A DNA stretch of 64,000 bases from Comamonadaceae bacterium M7527. GTDB taxonomy: Bacteria; Pseudomonadota; Gammaproteobacteria; Burkholderiales; Burkholderiaceae_C. The DNA is taken from NCBI GenBank assembly GCA_021044545.1, contig CP087990.1, positions 1,178,001 to 1,242,000 of the forward strand, read 5' to 3'. Shown one piece after another: positions 27,578 to 36,807 of the stretch (positions within the stretch are counted from its first letter, which is position 1; the number at the start of each line of letters is the position of its first letter). Below the pieces are notes generated by a model. That model did not search any database, had not been told where the DNA came from, and worked only from the letters and a program-made list of their open reading frames with translations. The position numbers were made by a program, and so were the translations under genes.

Positions 27578-29050
27578 ATGAATCACTTACGCCAAGAATG
27601 GCTATCCAATACGCGCAACGACTTGCTAGCCGGCCTGGTCGTGGCATTGGCGCTTATTCCAGAAGCCATTGCGTTTTCAATCATTGCCGGCGTTGACCCC
27701 AAGGTGGGCTTGTACGCCTCGTTTTGTATTGCATTTGTCAGCGCATTCATGGGCGGGCGTCCCGGCATGATCTCGGCGGCCACTGGCGCCATGGCCTTGC
27801 TCATGGTGACCTTGGTCAAAGACCACGGCCTGCAATATTTGCTGGGGGCCACAGTGCTCACTGGTGTGCTGCAAGTCGTGGCTGGCTGGTTGCGCTTGGG
27901 CTCACTCATGCGCTTTGTATCGCGCTCGGTCATCACCGGCTTTGTCAACGCACTGGCCATTTTGATTTTTATGGCCCAGTTGCCAGAGCTCATAGACGTG
28001 AGCTGGGTCGTATACGCCATGACAGCAGCTGGCTTGGGCATTATTTATATATTCCCGCTGCTGACCAAGGCCGTGCCATCGCCACTGGTCACCATCGTGG
28101 TGCTCACTGCCGTGTCTGTTTATTTTGGCTTTGACATTCGCAACGTAGGCGATATGGGCGAGCTGCCAGACAGCCTGCCCGTGTTCTTGTTCCCAGATAT
28201 GCCACTGACGTGGGAGACACTCACCATCATCTTCCCGGTATCCGCCACCATGGCTGTGGTGGGCTTGCTGGAGTCCATGATGACGGCGTCTATTGTTGAC
28301 GACCTCACCGACACACCCAGCGACAAAAACCGGGAGTGTGTAGGACAAGGTTTGTCCAACGTGTTTGCAGGCTTCATGGGCGGCATGGCCGGCTGCGCCA
28401 TGATTGGCCAGTCGGTGATCAACGTCAAATCAGGTGGGCGTGGCCGCTTGTCCACACTGACCGCTGGCGTGTTGTTACTCATTATGGTGGTGTTTTTGGG
28501 TGACTACGTCGCCCTAATCCCCATGGCTGCATTGGTGGCCGTGATGATCATGGTGTCTATTGGCACATTCAACTGGGCCTCGGTACGCAACCTGGGCACC
28601 AACCCCAAAAGCTCCAGCGTGGTGATGATTGCCACGGTAGTGGTGGTGGTGGCCACGCACGATTTGGCCAAGGGCGTTCTGGTGGGTGTGTTGTTGTCGG
28701 GCTTTTTCTTTGCGCACAAAGTCGGCCAGGTGCTGCGCGTAAGCTCTGTCGCCCAGGACGATGGCCGCGTGCGCCGCTACACCGTAGAGGGCCAAGTGTT
28801 CTTTGCGTCCAGCGAGCGGTTTGTGGCTGCGTTTGACTACAAGGAAGTGATTGAAGCTGTACGCATAGACGTGAGCCAAGCGCATTTTTGGGACGTCACC
28901 GCCGTCAGTGCTCTAGACAAAGTGGTGGTCAAGTTTCGCCGCGAAGGCACAGACGTTGAGGTCATTGGCTTGAACGAGGCCAGCGCCACCATGATTGACC
29001 GCTTTGGTACACACGACAAACCAGACGCTGCCCAAGCGGCTTTGCACTAA
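27578..29050 (+). CDS. SulP family anion transporter
   Basis: A 490-residue secondary transporter of the SulP (SLC26) family. The first segment, LLAGLVVALALIPEAIAFSIIAGVDPKVGLY, is the diagnostic SulP start; about ten to fourteen hydrophobic helices follow to residue 385, and a C-terminal STAS domain (from about residue 395, with the IDVSQAHFWDVTAVSALD strand-helix) ends the protein. Substrates in the family include sulfate, bicarbonate and dicarboxylates; the sequence does not settle which. The gene is followed after 18 bases by a universal stress protein, a pairing common for SulP genes in proteobacteria. Confidence 0.88.
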   Translation: MNHLRQEWLSNTRNDLLAGLVVALALIPEAIAFSIIAGVDPKVGLYASFCIAFVSAFMGGRPGMISAATGAMALLMVTLVKDHGLQYLLGATVLTGVLQVVAGWLRLGSLMRFVSRSVITGFVNALAILIFMAQLPELIDVSWVVYAMTAAGLGIIYIFPLLTKAVPSPLVTIVVLTAVSVYFGFDIRNVGDMGELPDSLPVFLFPDMPLTWETLTIIFPVSATMAVVGLLESMMTASIVDDLTDTPSDKNRECVGQGLSNVFAGFMGGMAGCAMIGQSVINVKSGGRGRLSTLTAGVLLLIMVVFLGDYVALIPMAALVAVMIMVSIGTFNWASVRNLGTNPKSSSVVMIATVVVVVATHDLAKGVLVGVLLSGFFFAHKVGQVLRVSSVAQDDGRVRRYTVEGQVFFASSERFVAAFDYKEVIEAVRIDVSQAHFWDVTAVSALDKVVVKFRREGTDVEVIGLNEASATMIDRFGTHDKPDAAQAALH

Positions 29051-29068
29051 TTACAAGGCAACGCAATC

Positions 29069-29947
29069 ATGATCACAAACAACCAGAAAATCCTCGCCTG
29101 TGTCGACCAGTCTGACCACACCGACAGCGTCGCCCTTGCTGCGACCTGGGCAGGCAGACAACTGGCCGTACCGGTTGAGTTGCTGCACGTGCTGGACCGC
29201 CACCTGGAAACCGCACAAAGCGATGACCGTAGCGGCACCCTGGGCGTGGATGCACAAGAGGCACTGCTGGCCAACCTGTCCAAAGAAGACGCCTCACGCA
29301 GCAAAATGGCGCGCGAGCAAGGCCGCCTGTTTTTGGCACGCCTGCGCCAACAAGCTTTAGACGCTGGGGTGGCTAATATTGATGTGCGCCAGCGTCACGG
29401 AACTGTGGCGGGCACTTTGGCTGATTTGGCACCCAGCGCCAGCATGGTGGTCATGGGCAGACGTGGCGAGCGCACAGCAGCCAACACGCCCACCCGCGAC
29501 ATCAGCCGCACGGTGGCAGAGCTCATTCGCACACTACCCTGCCCGGTCATGCTGACCCCTGTTGCCTTTACGCCGCCCACCAAAGTGGTGTTGGCATTTG
29601 ATGGGCGCAGTGCAGCACGCGAAGCGGTGCGTACCGTGGCCAGCAGCGCACTGCTAACAGGCCTGCCCATTCACGTGGTGATGTCTGGCGCACCGTCAGC
29701 AAATGCCGACGACAACAAGCAACTGAGCTGGGCACAGGCCTTGTTGCAAGAGCAAGGCTTCAGCGTCAGCACAGCCTTTGTGCCTGGCCAAGCCGCCGAC
29801 GTGATTGCCAAGCAAATCGGCGAGCAAGGCGCAGACTTGCTGGTAATGGGCGTCAACACCCACTCGCCATTGCGCCAGTGGTTGTTCGGCTCCAAGGGCA
29901 CAGACATACTGCGCAGCGTTGACGTACCCACGCTGATTGTTCGCTAA
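29069..29947 (+). CDS. Tandem universal stress protein
   Basis: A 292-residue protein made of two UspA-like domains. The first (about 1-145) has the ILACVDQSDHT start and an incomplete ATP loop (VMGRRGERTAANT). The second (about 165-292) starts KVVLAFDGRSAAREAV and carries the motif LLVMGVNTHSPLRQWLFGS, close to the G-x2-G-x9-G-S/T ATP-binding pattern. It follows the SulP gene closely, so it probably modulates or responds together with that transporter, as inferred from gene order. Confidence 0.88.
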   Translation: MITNNQKILACVDQSDHTDSVALAATWAGRQLAVPVELLHVLDRHLETAQSDDRSGTLGVDAQEALLANLSKEDASRSKMAREQGRLFLARLRQQALDAGVANIDVRQRHGTVAGTLADLAPSASMVVMGRRGERTAANTPTRDISRTVAELIRTLPCPVMLTPVAFTPPTKVVLAFDGRSAAREAVRTVASSALLTGLPIHVVMSGAPSANADDNKQLSWAQALLQEQGFSVSTAFVPGQAADVIAKQIGEQGADLLVMGVNTHSPLRQWLFGSKGTDILRSVDVPTLIVR

Positions 29948-30043
29948 ACAGCCCTGAAGCGCTCATACCCCACTTGAATGGGCGTCACGATGGCGCCCTG
30001 CGCAGCGGCGCAACAACGCAACAACGCAGCAACGCAGCACTGT

Positions 30044-31614
30044 CTACAACTGATCCAAATTGCCTGTTACGCGCTTGGCTTTATCGGCAATGTCTGACAG
30101 CTGCTGTGGCGTCATGCGGTCCAGGTTTTTGTAGACCATGCCCAGGCGAAAGTTGTTGCCCAGACGGTCTCTATGGCGGGCAAAAAAGTCCCAGTACAAA
30201 GCGTTAAAAGGGCAAGCCTTGTCGCCTAGCTTCTCGCTCTTGTTGTAGTGACAGCCTTTGCAGTAGTTGCTCATGCGGTCAATGTAGGCGGCGCTTGACA
30301 CATAGGGCTTGGTCGCCAACAAGCCACCATCGGCATACTGGCTCATGCCCAGCGTATTTGGCAACTCAACCCATTCAAACGCATCAATGTAAACGCCCAG
30401 GTACCACTGGTGCACTTGCTGCGGTGACACACCGGCTAGCAACGCAAAGTTGCCTATCACCATAAGGCGTTGAATGTGGTGCGCGTAGGCGTGCTCCAGC
30501 GACTGGCCAATGGCGTGCTGCATGCAACGCATGTTGGTCTGCCCAGTCCAAAACCACTGTGGCAAATCGTTGTGACTGTCCAAGGCGTTGCGCTCGTCGT
30601 AGCCGGGCATATTGGCCCAGTACACACCGCGCACATATTCGCGCCAGCCCAGTATTTGCCTGATAAAGCCCTCTACCGCCTCAATACTGGCCACACCTTC
30701 TTGCAGCGCTTGCTCAGCACGGCGTATCACCTCCAGCGGCGAGAGCATTTTGACGTTAAGGGCAAACGAAATCAGCGCATGAAACAAGCGCCATGTATCT
30801 GTATGCATGGCGTCTTGGTAGCGACCAAAATTGGGCAGCACATGCTGCACAAAGTGCGTCAGTTGGGCCAACCCTCGTCACGGTTCACAGGCCAGCGAAA
30901 CGCATCTGCTTGTGCGTTGCCAAACGACTGCACACCTGCACCTTGTATGGTGGCCCACAGCAGCGCGTGGTTGTGCAGGGGCCGCACGTCCTCAGGCTGG
31001 GCGGGGTCTGCATGCTTGGTGGTGGGGCCATGCCAAGTCTGGCGGTTACTCGCGTCAAAGTTCCACTTGCCACCCAGGGGCTTGTTGCCGCCTTCAAGCA
31101 GCACACCATGCCTGATACGCATGGCACGGTAAAACGTCTCCATCAGCCACGACTTTTTACCAGCAAATTGCTGCTGTACATCAAGCCTGTCTGCCAGGAA
31201 ATGTTCGCTGCTCACGCTGCCAACCTGCAGCGTGGTTTGGTCTCGCCATGCATGTAACAAGGCGTCCAGGCGCCACTCATCTGGCGCCTGGCATTGCACC
31301 TGCGTGGCACCGATTTGCTGCGCTACGCGCTCCAGGTTGGCGGGTATGTCGTGCTGGTTGTCAACATCATCAATGGCGATGTAGTGCACGCGGTGGCCAT
31401 TGGCCTGCAGCTGCGCACCCAGCGCACGCATGGCCGCAAAAATGCCCAACACTTTTTGTGCATGGTGCAGCACGTAGTCGGTCTCGCTGCGCACCTCCAT
31501 CAGCACGTACACCACGGCATCGTCAACCGTGGCAAACCAGCTGTGTTGCGGGTTGAGTTGATCGCCCAATATCAGCCGCAAGCAGTTGGCTGGACGGGTT
31601 GTTGTGTCTGTCAT
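30044..31614 (-). CDS. Photolyase-related protein (FeS-BCP / (6-4) photolyase type), frameshifted
   Basis: Light-dependent DNA repair flavoprotein of the iron-sulfur bacterial cryptochrome/photolyase branch. The N-terminal ORF (from 31614) has LRLILGDQLNPQHSWF, the branch's diagnostic start. The C-terminal ORF holds the FAD-binding helical domain and cysteines for the 4Fe-4S cluster in the MSNYCKGCHYN...KACPFNALYWDF segment. Near 30872 the coding strand reads GACGAGGGTTGGCC where one extra base (for example GACGAGGCGTTGGCC) would give NRDEALAQLTHF, so a single base is missing. The corrected length is about 523 residues. The start overlaps the cry-DASH stop by four bases. Confidence 0.86.
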
Positions 31615-33017
31615 CGGTTGGCCTGCGCCCAGCGCCGTGTGTAAGCGCCATCGGCGTCATAGGTGTTGGCCTGCCAGTCCACATCAAAGGCGCGACCGCC
31701 TTTGGGGTCGCTGCCCAGGCCGGCAATGTACAACCAGTTGCCTGTGTTGCTCATAACGTCAAAGTCAATGAGCGCGTGCTCAAACCAAGCCGCACCAATA
31801 CGCCAATCGCCCTTGTACGTGTTGAGCCAATAGCTGGCCAGTATTTGACGCATGCGGTTGGATACGTAACCTGTCAACGCCAGCTCACGCATGCCTGCAT
31901 TCACAAACGCATGGTCTGTCTGGCCTGTGCTCCATTGCTCAAACAGCGCGCGCTGTTGTTTGATGGGTGGTGGCTTATGGCCGCCTGCATCGGTCAAGCC
32001 CTTTGCGCGGTACATGGCGTGTCCGTGGCGCTTGTGTAGCCACCTAAAGTGCTCTCGCCACAACAGCTCAAAGCCTATCCAGTAGCTGCTGTTGGTGGCG
32101 CCGTGGGCTTGTTCAAACACCTTCAGCGCCTGCCACACCATGGTGGGTGAGACACAACCCTTGGCCAACCACGGCGACAGCTTGGTGGCATAGCCTGCGC
32201 CATAGGCCTCGCTGCGCATCAAGCCGTTGCGGCTGGCTTTGTAATGGTGTGCTTTGTGGTCTGAAAAATACCATTGCAAGTGCGCCTGTCCAGCGCGCTC
32301 ACTCACCTGCAGCGCGCCGTCGAACTGCTCGGGCAGCTGCAAGTCTGCAACTGGGTGGTGCGCATGCGCAGCTGTGGCCAAGCCTGCAGGCACTTGAGGC
32401 GCAGGCGGCAACTGCGTGGGCGTAGGCACCAACGCACGCACAGGCATGCCAGTGCGTTCAACCTGCTGTTTAAATGCGGTGAACACAGCAGGCAGCTTGT
32501 GTAACGTGTCCGCGTGGCCAAACGCAAGCGCATCACCCAGCAGCAAGTCAGCGCTATCAAGCTCTACAACATCTTCAACCTCTGCAACCTGTAAAACGTC
32601 TATGGCGTCACGCAAGGCGCGAACGTCGGCCTGCTCAAAAGGCGCTGGAATGTGCTGCGTCAATACGCGCACCTGCACCTTGCCACCGGCCTTGTCTTGG
32701 GTGTTCTCTTGCACCAGTGTGTGCACCAGCTGCGCAATGGCTTGCACGCTGTCAACAATGTGCAGGGCTTGACCAAGAGCGGCTAGCTGTTGGTGCAAAC
32801 CAGCCGTGGCTTGCTGCCATGTGGCCAGCCTGCGCGCGCTGCGCCGCTCAAATGGCAGCTGTGGCTGCGCTGACGTGCCTCCCCACGTGTGACCAGGTGA
32901 AGCCTGTTCGCGCACAGCAACGCACAACAAGGCATCGGCCCGGTCGGCTGCGGCTTTCAGCGTAGGGTTGTCGCCCACGCGAAAATCGTCTCTAAACCAA
33001 ACAATGTGCAAACGCAT
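31611..33017 (-). CDS. Cryptochrome DASH / DNA photolyase
   Basis: A 468-residue FAD-binding photolyase of the cry-DASH kind. RLHIVWFRDDFRVGDNPTL opens the antenna domain; the C-terminal FAD domain includes GAGYATKLSPWLAKGCVSP, the conserved ELLWREHFRW helix and MRELALTGYVSNRMRQILASYW, with the late NTGNWLYIAGLGSDPKGGRAFD segment typical of DASH proteins. Cry-DASH repairs pyrimidine dimers, mainly in single-stranded DNA or looped duplex, and also acts in light sensing. It is coupled to the photolyase-related gene and directly follows a DUF2256 gene. Confidence 0.9.
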   Translation of the reverse strand: MRLHIVWFRDDFRVGDNPTLKAAADRADALLCVAVREQASPGHTWGGTSAQPQLPFERRSARRLATWQQATAGLHQQLAALGQALHIVDSVQAIAQLVHTLVQENTQDKAGGKVQVRVLTQHIPAPFEQADVRALRDAIDVLQVAEVEDVVELDSADLLLGDALAFGHADTLHKLPAVFTAFKQQVERTGMPVRALVPTPTQLPPAPQVPAGLATAAHAHHPVADLQLPEQFDGALQVSERAGQAHLQWYFSDHKAHHYKASRNGLMRSEAYGAGYATKLSPWLAKGCVSPTMVWQALKVFEQAHGATNSSYWIGFELLWREHFRWLHKRHGHAMYRAKGLTDAGGHKPPPIKQQRALFEQWSTGQTDHAFVNAGMRELALTGYVSNRMRQILASYWLNTYKGDWRIGAAWFEHALIDFDVMSNTGNWLYIAGLGSDPKGGRAFDVDWQANTYDADGAYTRRWAQANR

Positions 33018-33022
33018 GCCAA

Positions 33023-33181
33023 CTACCCCTTGGGCTTGTCAGGTGCGCTGCCACGTGCACCGCTACAGCGTTTGGAGCAGTAACGCACTTGCTCCCAGTC
33101 ACGCTCCCACTTTTTGCGCCAGCTGAATGGCAGGCCGCAATGTAGGCAGATTTTTTGGGGGAGGTCTTGCTTTTTGCGCAT
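33023..33181 (-). CDS. DUF2256 family zinc-binding protein (52 aa)
   Basis: A small gene easily missed by ORF callers. The 52-residue product begins MRKKQDLPQK, contains CLHCGLPFSWRKKWERDW and then YCSKRC, giving two CxxC/CxxxC zinc knuckles and the Trp/Lys-rich centre diagnostic of DUF2256. It stops five bases before the cry-DASH start. DUF2256 genes commonly sit beside photolyase/cryptochrome genes; the reason is not known. Confidence 0.85.
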   Translation of the reverse strand: MRKKQDLPQKICLHCGLPFSWRKKWERDWEQVRYCSKRCSGARGSAPDKPKG

Positions 33182-33276
33182 CACGGCGAGTATGCGGCAA
33201 GCCGCCTGCGCCTAGTGGTTGCGCCAGCAATACCTGAGTGGTGTGAACTGGCTCAAACCAATAGCTATGGCCATGG

Positions 33277-33621
33277 CTATGGCTGGTCAGCCTGATCGTT
33301 GGCTTGCTCGTCAGACTGGCCCCATGGCTGGGCCACGTTTTTGTACACGCGCGCTGTCGCAACTGGCTCAATGTGCGCAAACAAAGTGGTAGCACCAGCA
33401 GCCACCGTACTGTTGATCACCTCGGTGAGCTGCTGCGGGCGTACGTCTGCAGCCTGCGCCTCGCTTGCGCCCACCTTGCACACAAAATGCCAAAAATGTG
33501 TGCCCGCAGGCAAGGCTTTGTCACGACAACGCTTGATGTACTTGCGCACATCATTTTTGGCAGCGTCCAGCAGGCGATCAGGGTTTTTGCCTTCTAGGCG
33601 CAAGTCATATGTTTTCTTCAT
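33277..33621 (-). CDS. DUF6172 family protein
   Basis: A 114-residue soluble protein. KKTYDLRLEGKNPDRLLDAAKNDVRKYIKRCRDKALPAGTHFWHF matches the uncharacterised DUF6172 family that often accompanies photolyase clusters. The ATG at 33621 gives the family's standard N-terminus; the frame upstream is open but does not look coding. The end carries about 20 acidic and polar residues beyond the core. Same strand as the photolyase genes, 95 bases upstream of the DUF2256 gene. Function unknown. Confidence 0.8.
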   Translation of the reverse strand: MKKTYDLRLEGKNPDRLLDAAKNDVRKYIKRCRDKALPAGTHFWHFVCKVGASEAQAADVRPQQLTEVINSTVAAGATTLFAHIEPVATARVYKNVAQPWGQSDEQANDQADQP

Positions 33622-33712
33622 GCCGCCATTATCAGGCACAGGAGGCGTCTGGCCGTTCACAGCAGTGGCGTGTTGTCAGCTTAAACAAAGCCCAAGAAGC
33701 CTTAAAGCCTAT

Positions 33713-33733
33713 GTTATGCGCCAAACGCATAAC
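33713..33733. promoter_or_regulatory. Perfect inverted repeat in the gdh upstream region
   Basis: GTTATGCG and CGCATAAC are separated by five bases. The repeat lies about 90 bases before the glutamate dehydrogenase start, in the divergent region shared with the DUF6172 gene, and is a good candidate operator. A hairpin in the leader is the alternative. Confidence 0.5.
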
Positions 33734-33824
33734 TTGTAAGAATCATAGCCTTGGACGACAAGACAAGTTAAGCCTACAGTCGCCGCCATAGGTTTTCCAA
33801 CGCCAGTCGACCCATTAGGAATAT

Positions 33825-35117
33825 ATGTCGTCCAATAGCCACCTCAGCAATCTGCCCTCTTATTTAGACCCCAACAACCTGGGCCCATGGGGCGTTTATT
33901 TGCAGCAAGTCGAGCGCGTCACGCCCTACCTGGGCAGCTTGGCGCGTTGGGTCGATACGCTAAAGCGCCCCAAGCGCATACTGACCGTAGACGTGCCCAT
34001 TCACCTGGACGACGGCAGCATTGCCCACTTCGAGGGCTACCGCGTGCAGCACAACTTGTCACGAGGCCCCGGCAAAGGCGGCGTACGTTTTCACCAAGAC
34101 GTCACGCTGTCAGAAGTAATGGCCTTGTCCGCCTGGATGTCTGTCAAAAACGCCGCTGTCAATGTGCCATTTGGCGGCGCCAAGGGCGGCATTCGCCTGG
34201 ACCCGCGCAAGTACTCAAAGGGTGAGCTGGAGCGCATTACCAGGCGCTACACCAGCGAGATTGGCATCATCATCGGCCCGTCCAAAGATATACCCGCACC
34301 AGACGTGAACACCAACGAGCAAGTCATGGCGTGGATGATGGACACCTACTCCATGAACCAGGGCGGCACGTCAACCGGCGTGGTCACTGGCAAGCCGGTG
34401 GACTTGGGCGGCTCTTTGGGCAGGCGTGAGGCTACGGGCCGCGGCGTGTTTACCGTGGGCATTGAGGCGGCCCAGCACATGGGACTCAAGATTGAAGGCG
34501 CGCGCTTGGCCGTGCAAGGCTTGGGCAATGTGGGTGGCACGGCCGCCAGGTTGTTTGCCCAAGCTGGCGCGTTGGTGGTAGCGGCGCAAGATCATGGCGG
34601 CGCCATTGTCAATGACAAAGGCTTTGACATGCCCGCGCTACTGGCCCACGTGGCCCAACAAGGCTCAGTAGCTGGCTTTGCAGGCGGCGACGCGGCAGAG
34701 CCTGACAGCTTTTGGGATGTGAACTGCGACATACTGATACCAGCTGCCCTTGAGGGGCAAATCACAGAGCACAACGCCAACCGCATCAAAGCCAAGCTCA
34801 TATTGGAAGGCGCCAACGGCCCCACCACACCGCAGGCCGACGACATATTGAGCGACAAAGGCGTGGTCATCGTGCCAGACGTCATCGCCAACGCAGGCGG
34901 CGTCACGGTGAGCTACTTTGAATGGGTGCAAGACTTCTCTAGCTTTTTCTGGAGCGAAGACGAAATCAATGCACGCTTGGTACGCATCATGCGCGAAGCG
35001 TTTGACGGCGTGTGGCGCACCGCCAAGCAACACGCCACCACACTGCGCACGGCCACCTTTATCGTGGCCTGCACGCGCATACTGAACGCCCGTGAACAAC
35101 GAGGTTTGTACCCCTGA
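33825..35117 (+). CDS. gdhA: Glutamate dehydrogenase (Glu/Leu/Phe/Val dehydrogenase family)
   Basis: A 430-residue oxidative-deaminating dehydrogenase linking glutamate and 2-oxoglutarate. The substrate-binding KGGVRFHQDVT segment is near residue 84, the catalytic lysine is in the NVPFGGAKGGIRLDP signature near 115-125, and the NAD-binding glycine motif is VQGLGNVGGTAARLF near 232. It ends with a normal family C-terminus, NAREQRGLYP. AGGA precedes the ATG. It stands alone, with an inverted repeat upstream and a long hairpin downstream. Coenzyme preference is not certain from inspection. Confidence 0.92.
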   Translation: MSSNSHLSNLPSYLDPNNLGPWGVYLQQVERVTPYLGSLARWVDTLKRPKRILTVDVPIHLDDGSIAHFEGYRVQHNLSRGPGKGGVRFHQDVTLSEVMALSAWMSVKNAAVNVPFGGAKGGIRLDPRKYSKGELERITRRYTSEIGIIIGPSKDIPAPDVNTNEQVMAWMMDTYSMNQGGTSTGVVTGKPVDLGGSLGRREATGRGVFTVGIEAAQHMGLKIEGARLAVQGLGNVGGTAARLFAQAGALVVAAQDHGGAIVNDKGFDMPALLAHVAQQGSVAGFAGGDAAEPDSFWDVNCDILIPAALEGQITEHNANRIKAKLILEGANGPTTPQADDILSDKGVVIVPDVIANAGGVTVSYFEWVQDFSSFFWSEDEINARLVRIMREAFDGVWRTAKQHATTLRTATFIVACTRILNAREQRGLYP

Positions 35118-35123
35118 CAACAA

Positions 35124-35166
35124 GACAAGACCAGCCAGCGCCGTAGCGGCAGTGGCTGGCCTTGTC
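35124..35166. terminator. Long hairpin downstream of gdh
   Basis: Fourteen-base arms GACAAGACCAGCCA and TGGCTGGCCTTGTC pair with one mismatch around a GC-rich loop that itself can fold (CCGTAGCGG). It begins six bases after the gdh stop. There is no U tract; it may stabilise the mRNA end or act as a terminator. Confidence 0.55.
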
Positions 35167-35262
35167 CATCATGGAATACGCGCATTGCACAAAGCCATTT
35201 GAGCGCTAAATAATTAAGAAATTGTTATTTTTTAGTCGTTTAATACTCATTAATGGTTTGTT

Positions 35263-36711
35263 ATGCGTACAAAAGAAAACGCCCGCGTTAATACCCTGGG
35301 TTCAGTTGCAACAGCATTGCTACAGTCGGCGCCCAGTGCGCCCACACCACCCAAACCACCCGTAAGCTCGCCCACGTGGCCTGCACCCCCCACCAACCTG
35401 GCAACTGCACGCCCACAAGTCCAAGCTGCGCTGGCCGCCTTACACCGCACGCAGCTGGACTGCTTGAGCGCACGGTTTGAGCCCAAACACCCGCTGCTGT
35501 GTGACACACAGCACACCACGTATGAAGCAGCACGCAGCATGGACATTGCCGCGAGCCAGTTTCAACGGTTAGCGCTATTGCAGGCAAACACCAACATTCA
35601 ACCCAATAGTTGCTGCGGCCAGCATCCGGCATTACGCACCACCCACGACCACCTCGCGCACCGTGAACGCTTGGCGCAAGTGGCCTGGCTTGCATTTGGC
35701 AAGCACCAACCCTTAACAGACATTGCCCAAACACTGGCGCAGCAAGGCGTAACCGTTACGCCAGACACACTGGGGCGTTGGATGGGCATGCTGACCCAAG
35801 CGCTGCTACCACTGGCGGCACGCTTGCAAACACAGGTGTTGCAAAGCAGCGTGCTGCACGCGCGCGAACAAACCATCCACGTACTGGCCCGCAATGGCGA
35901 CCGCGTGCGCGCCTATGTATGGGCTTATGGCCCCAGCGCTGCGCAAGGACTGCAGGCCGTGATGTACAACCTAAACCTTGGGCGCAGCACCCAACAAACC
36001 AAACAAATATGGGGGCACTGCCCCACCCGCCACAAGCGCCAGCGCGGGTCAGAGCATGTACCGCCCAAACTGGCCTGTGTAATGGTAGATGACCACCTGC
36101 CTTACAAGCCCTTGTTTGAATCTGATACCGGCAGACCTTTTGTCACGGCGCTGGGGTGCTGGGCCAATGTAAAGCGCAACTTTGAAGCCCTGTTGGCCAA
36201 CGCCTCCTGCACACTCGCTGCACAAGCCCTTGCCTACATCAATGACCTGTATGCAACAGAGCAGCACATACGCAATCGCCGCTTGTCAGCGTCTGCAGCG
36301 CTGGCCGCCAGGCAGCAACGCGCATTACCCACACTCCATGCCCTGCATGACTTGCTGCTAAAGCACGACGTGGTGTTGCGCTACACCATGGACCCCAAAC
36401 TGCTGGCCATCAAATACTGCCTGAACCGTTGGGACGCATTGCAACGCTATGCACACAGCGGCCACTTACCCATAGACAACACGCCCATGCGCAACCTGGA
36501 ATGGCCTTGGGCGCAGCCCAACCACCACCGGCTTTTTGCAGGCAGTGCATCCGCCGGGCAGCGCGCCGCTGCCATGATGAGCTTGCTCACCTCCGCCCAA
36601 CTCAATGGCCTAAATCCGCAAACCTACATCGCCAAGGTCATACAACACATACCGCCATCGGGCACATTCACCAACACCCAGCTTGATGCGCTACTGCCCA
36701 CCAATGGCTAG
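35263..36711 (+). CDS. IS66-like transposase homologue with substituted catalytic residues (possibly domesticated)
   Basis: A 482-residue protein clearly related to the IS66 TnpC transposase. HERLAQ, GRWMGML, GCWANVKRNFEAL (298-310), LFAGSASAGQRAAAMMSLLTSAQLNGLNP (424-452) and the LLPTNG end all align with the family. IS66 enzymes read HADET and IDNNxxER at the first Asp and the last Glu of the DDE triad; here these are HAREQ (Arg201) and IDNTPMRN (Arg410). Only the middle Asp (276/277) remains. The N-terminus has a proline-rich stretch (residues 24-42), and no tnpA/tnpB partners or terminal repeats are visible. The ORF is full length without stops, so it looks retained rather than decaying. 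Promoter-like AT-rich DNA precedes it. Confidence 0.75.
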   Translation: MRTKENARVNTLGSVATALLQSAPSAPTPPKPPVSSPTWPAPPTNLATARPQVQAALAALHRTQLDCLSARFEPKHPLLCDTQHTTYEAARSMDIAASQFQRLALLQANTNIQPNSCCGQHPALRTTHDHLAHRERLAQVAWLAFGKHQPLTDIAQTLAQQGVTVTPDTLGRWMGMLTQALLPLAARLQTQVLQSSVLHAREQTIHVLARNGDRVRAYVWAYGPSAAQGLQAVMYNLNLGRSTQQTKQIWGHCPTRHKRQRGSEHVPPKLACVMVDDHLPYKPLFESDTGRPFVTALGCWANVKRNFEALLANASCTLAAQALAYINDLYATEQHIRNRRLSASAALAARQQRALPTLHALHDLLLKHDVVLRYTMDPKLLAIKYCLNRWDALQRYAHSGHLPIDNTPMRNLEWPWAQPNHHRLFAGSASAGQRAAAMMSLLTSAQLNGLNPQTYIAKVIQHIPPSGTFTNTQLDALLPTNG

Positions 36712-36744
36712 CGGCAGCAGCGCCTACTCGCGCCCACTGACCCA

Positions 36745-36770
36745 ACCGCCCGCTTATGGGCGGTGCTTTT
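36745..36770 (+). terminator. Rho-independent terminator after the IS66-like gene
   Basis: ACCGCCC and GGGCGGT form a seven-base GC stem with a six-base loop, followed by GCTTTT. It lies 34 bases after the stop codon. Confidence 0.75.
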
Positions 36771-36807
36771 CAAACACACAACCAACACACATAAAAAAGG
36801 GAAATTC

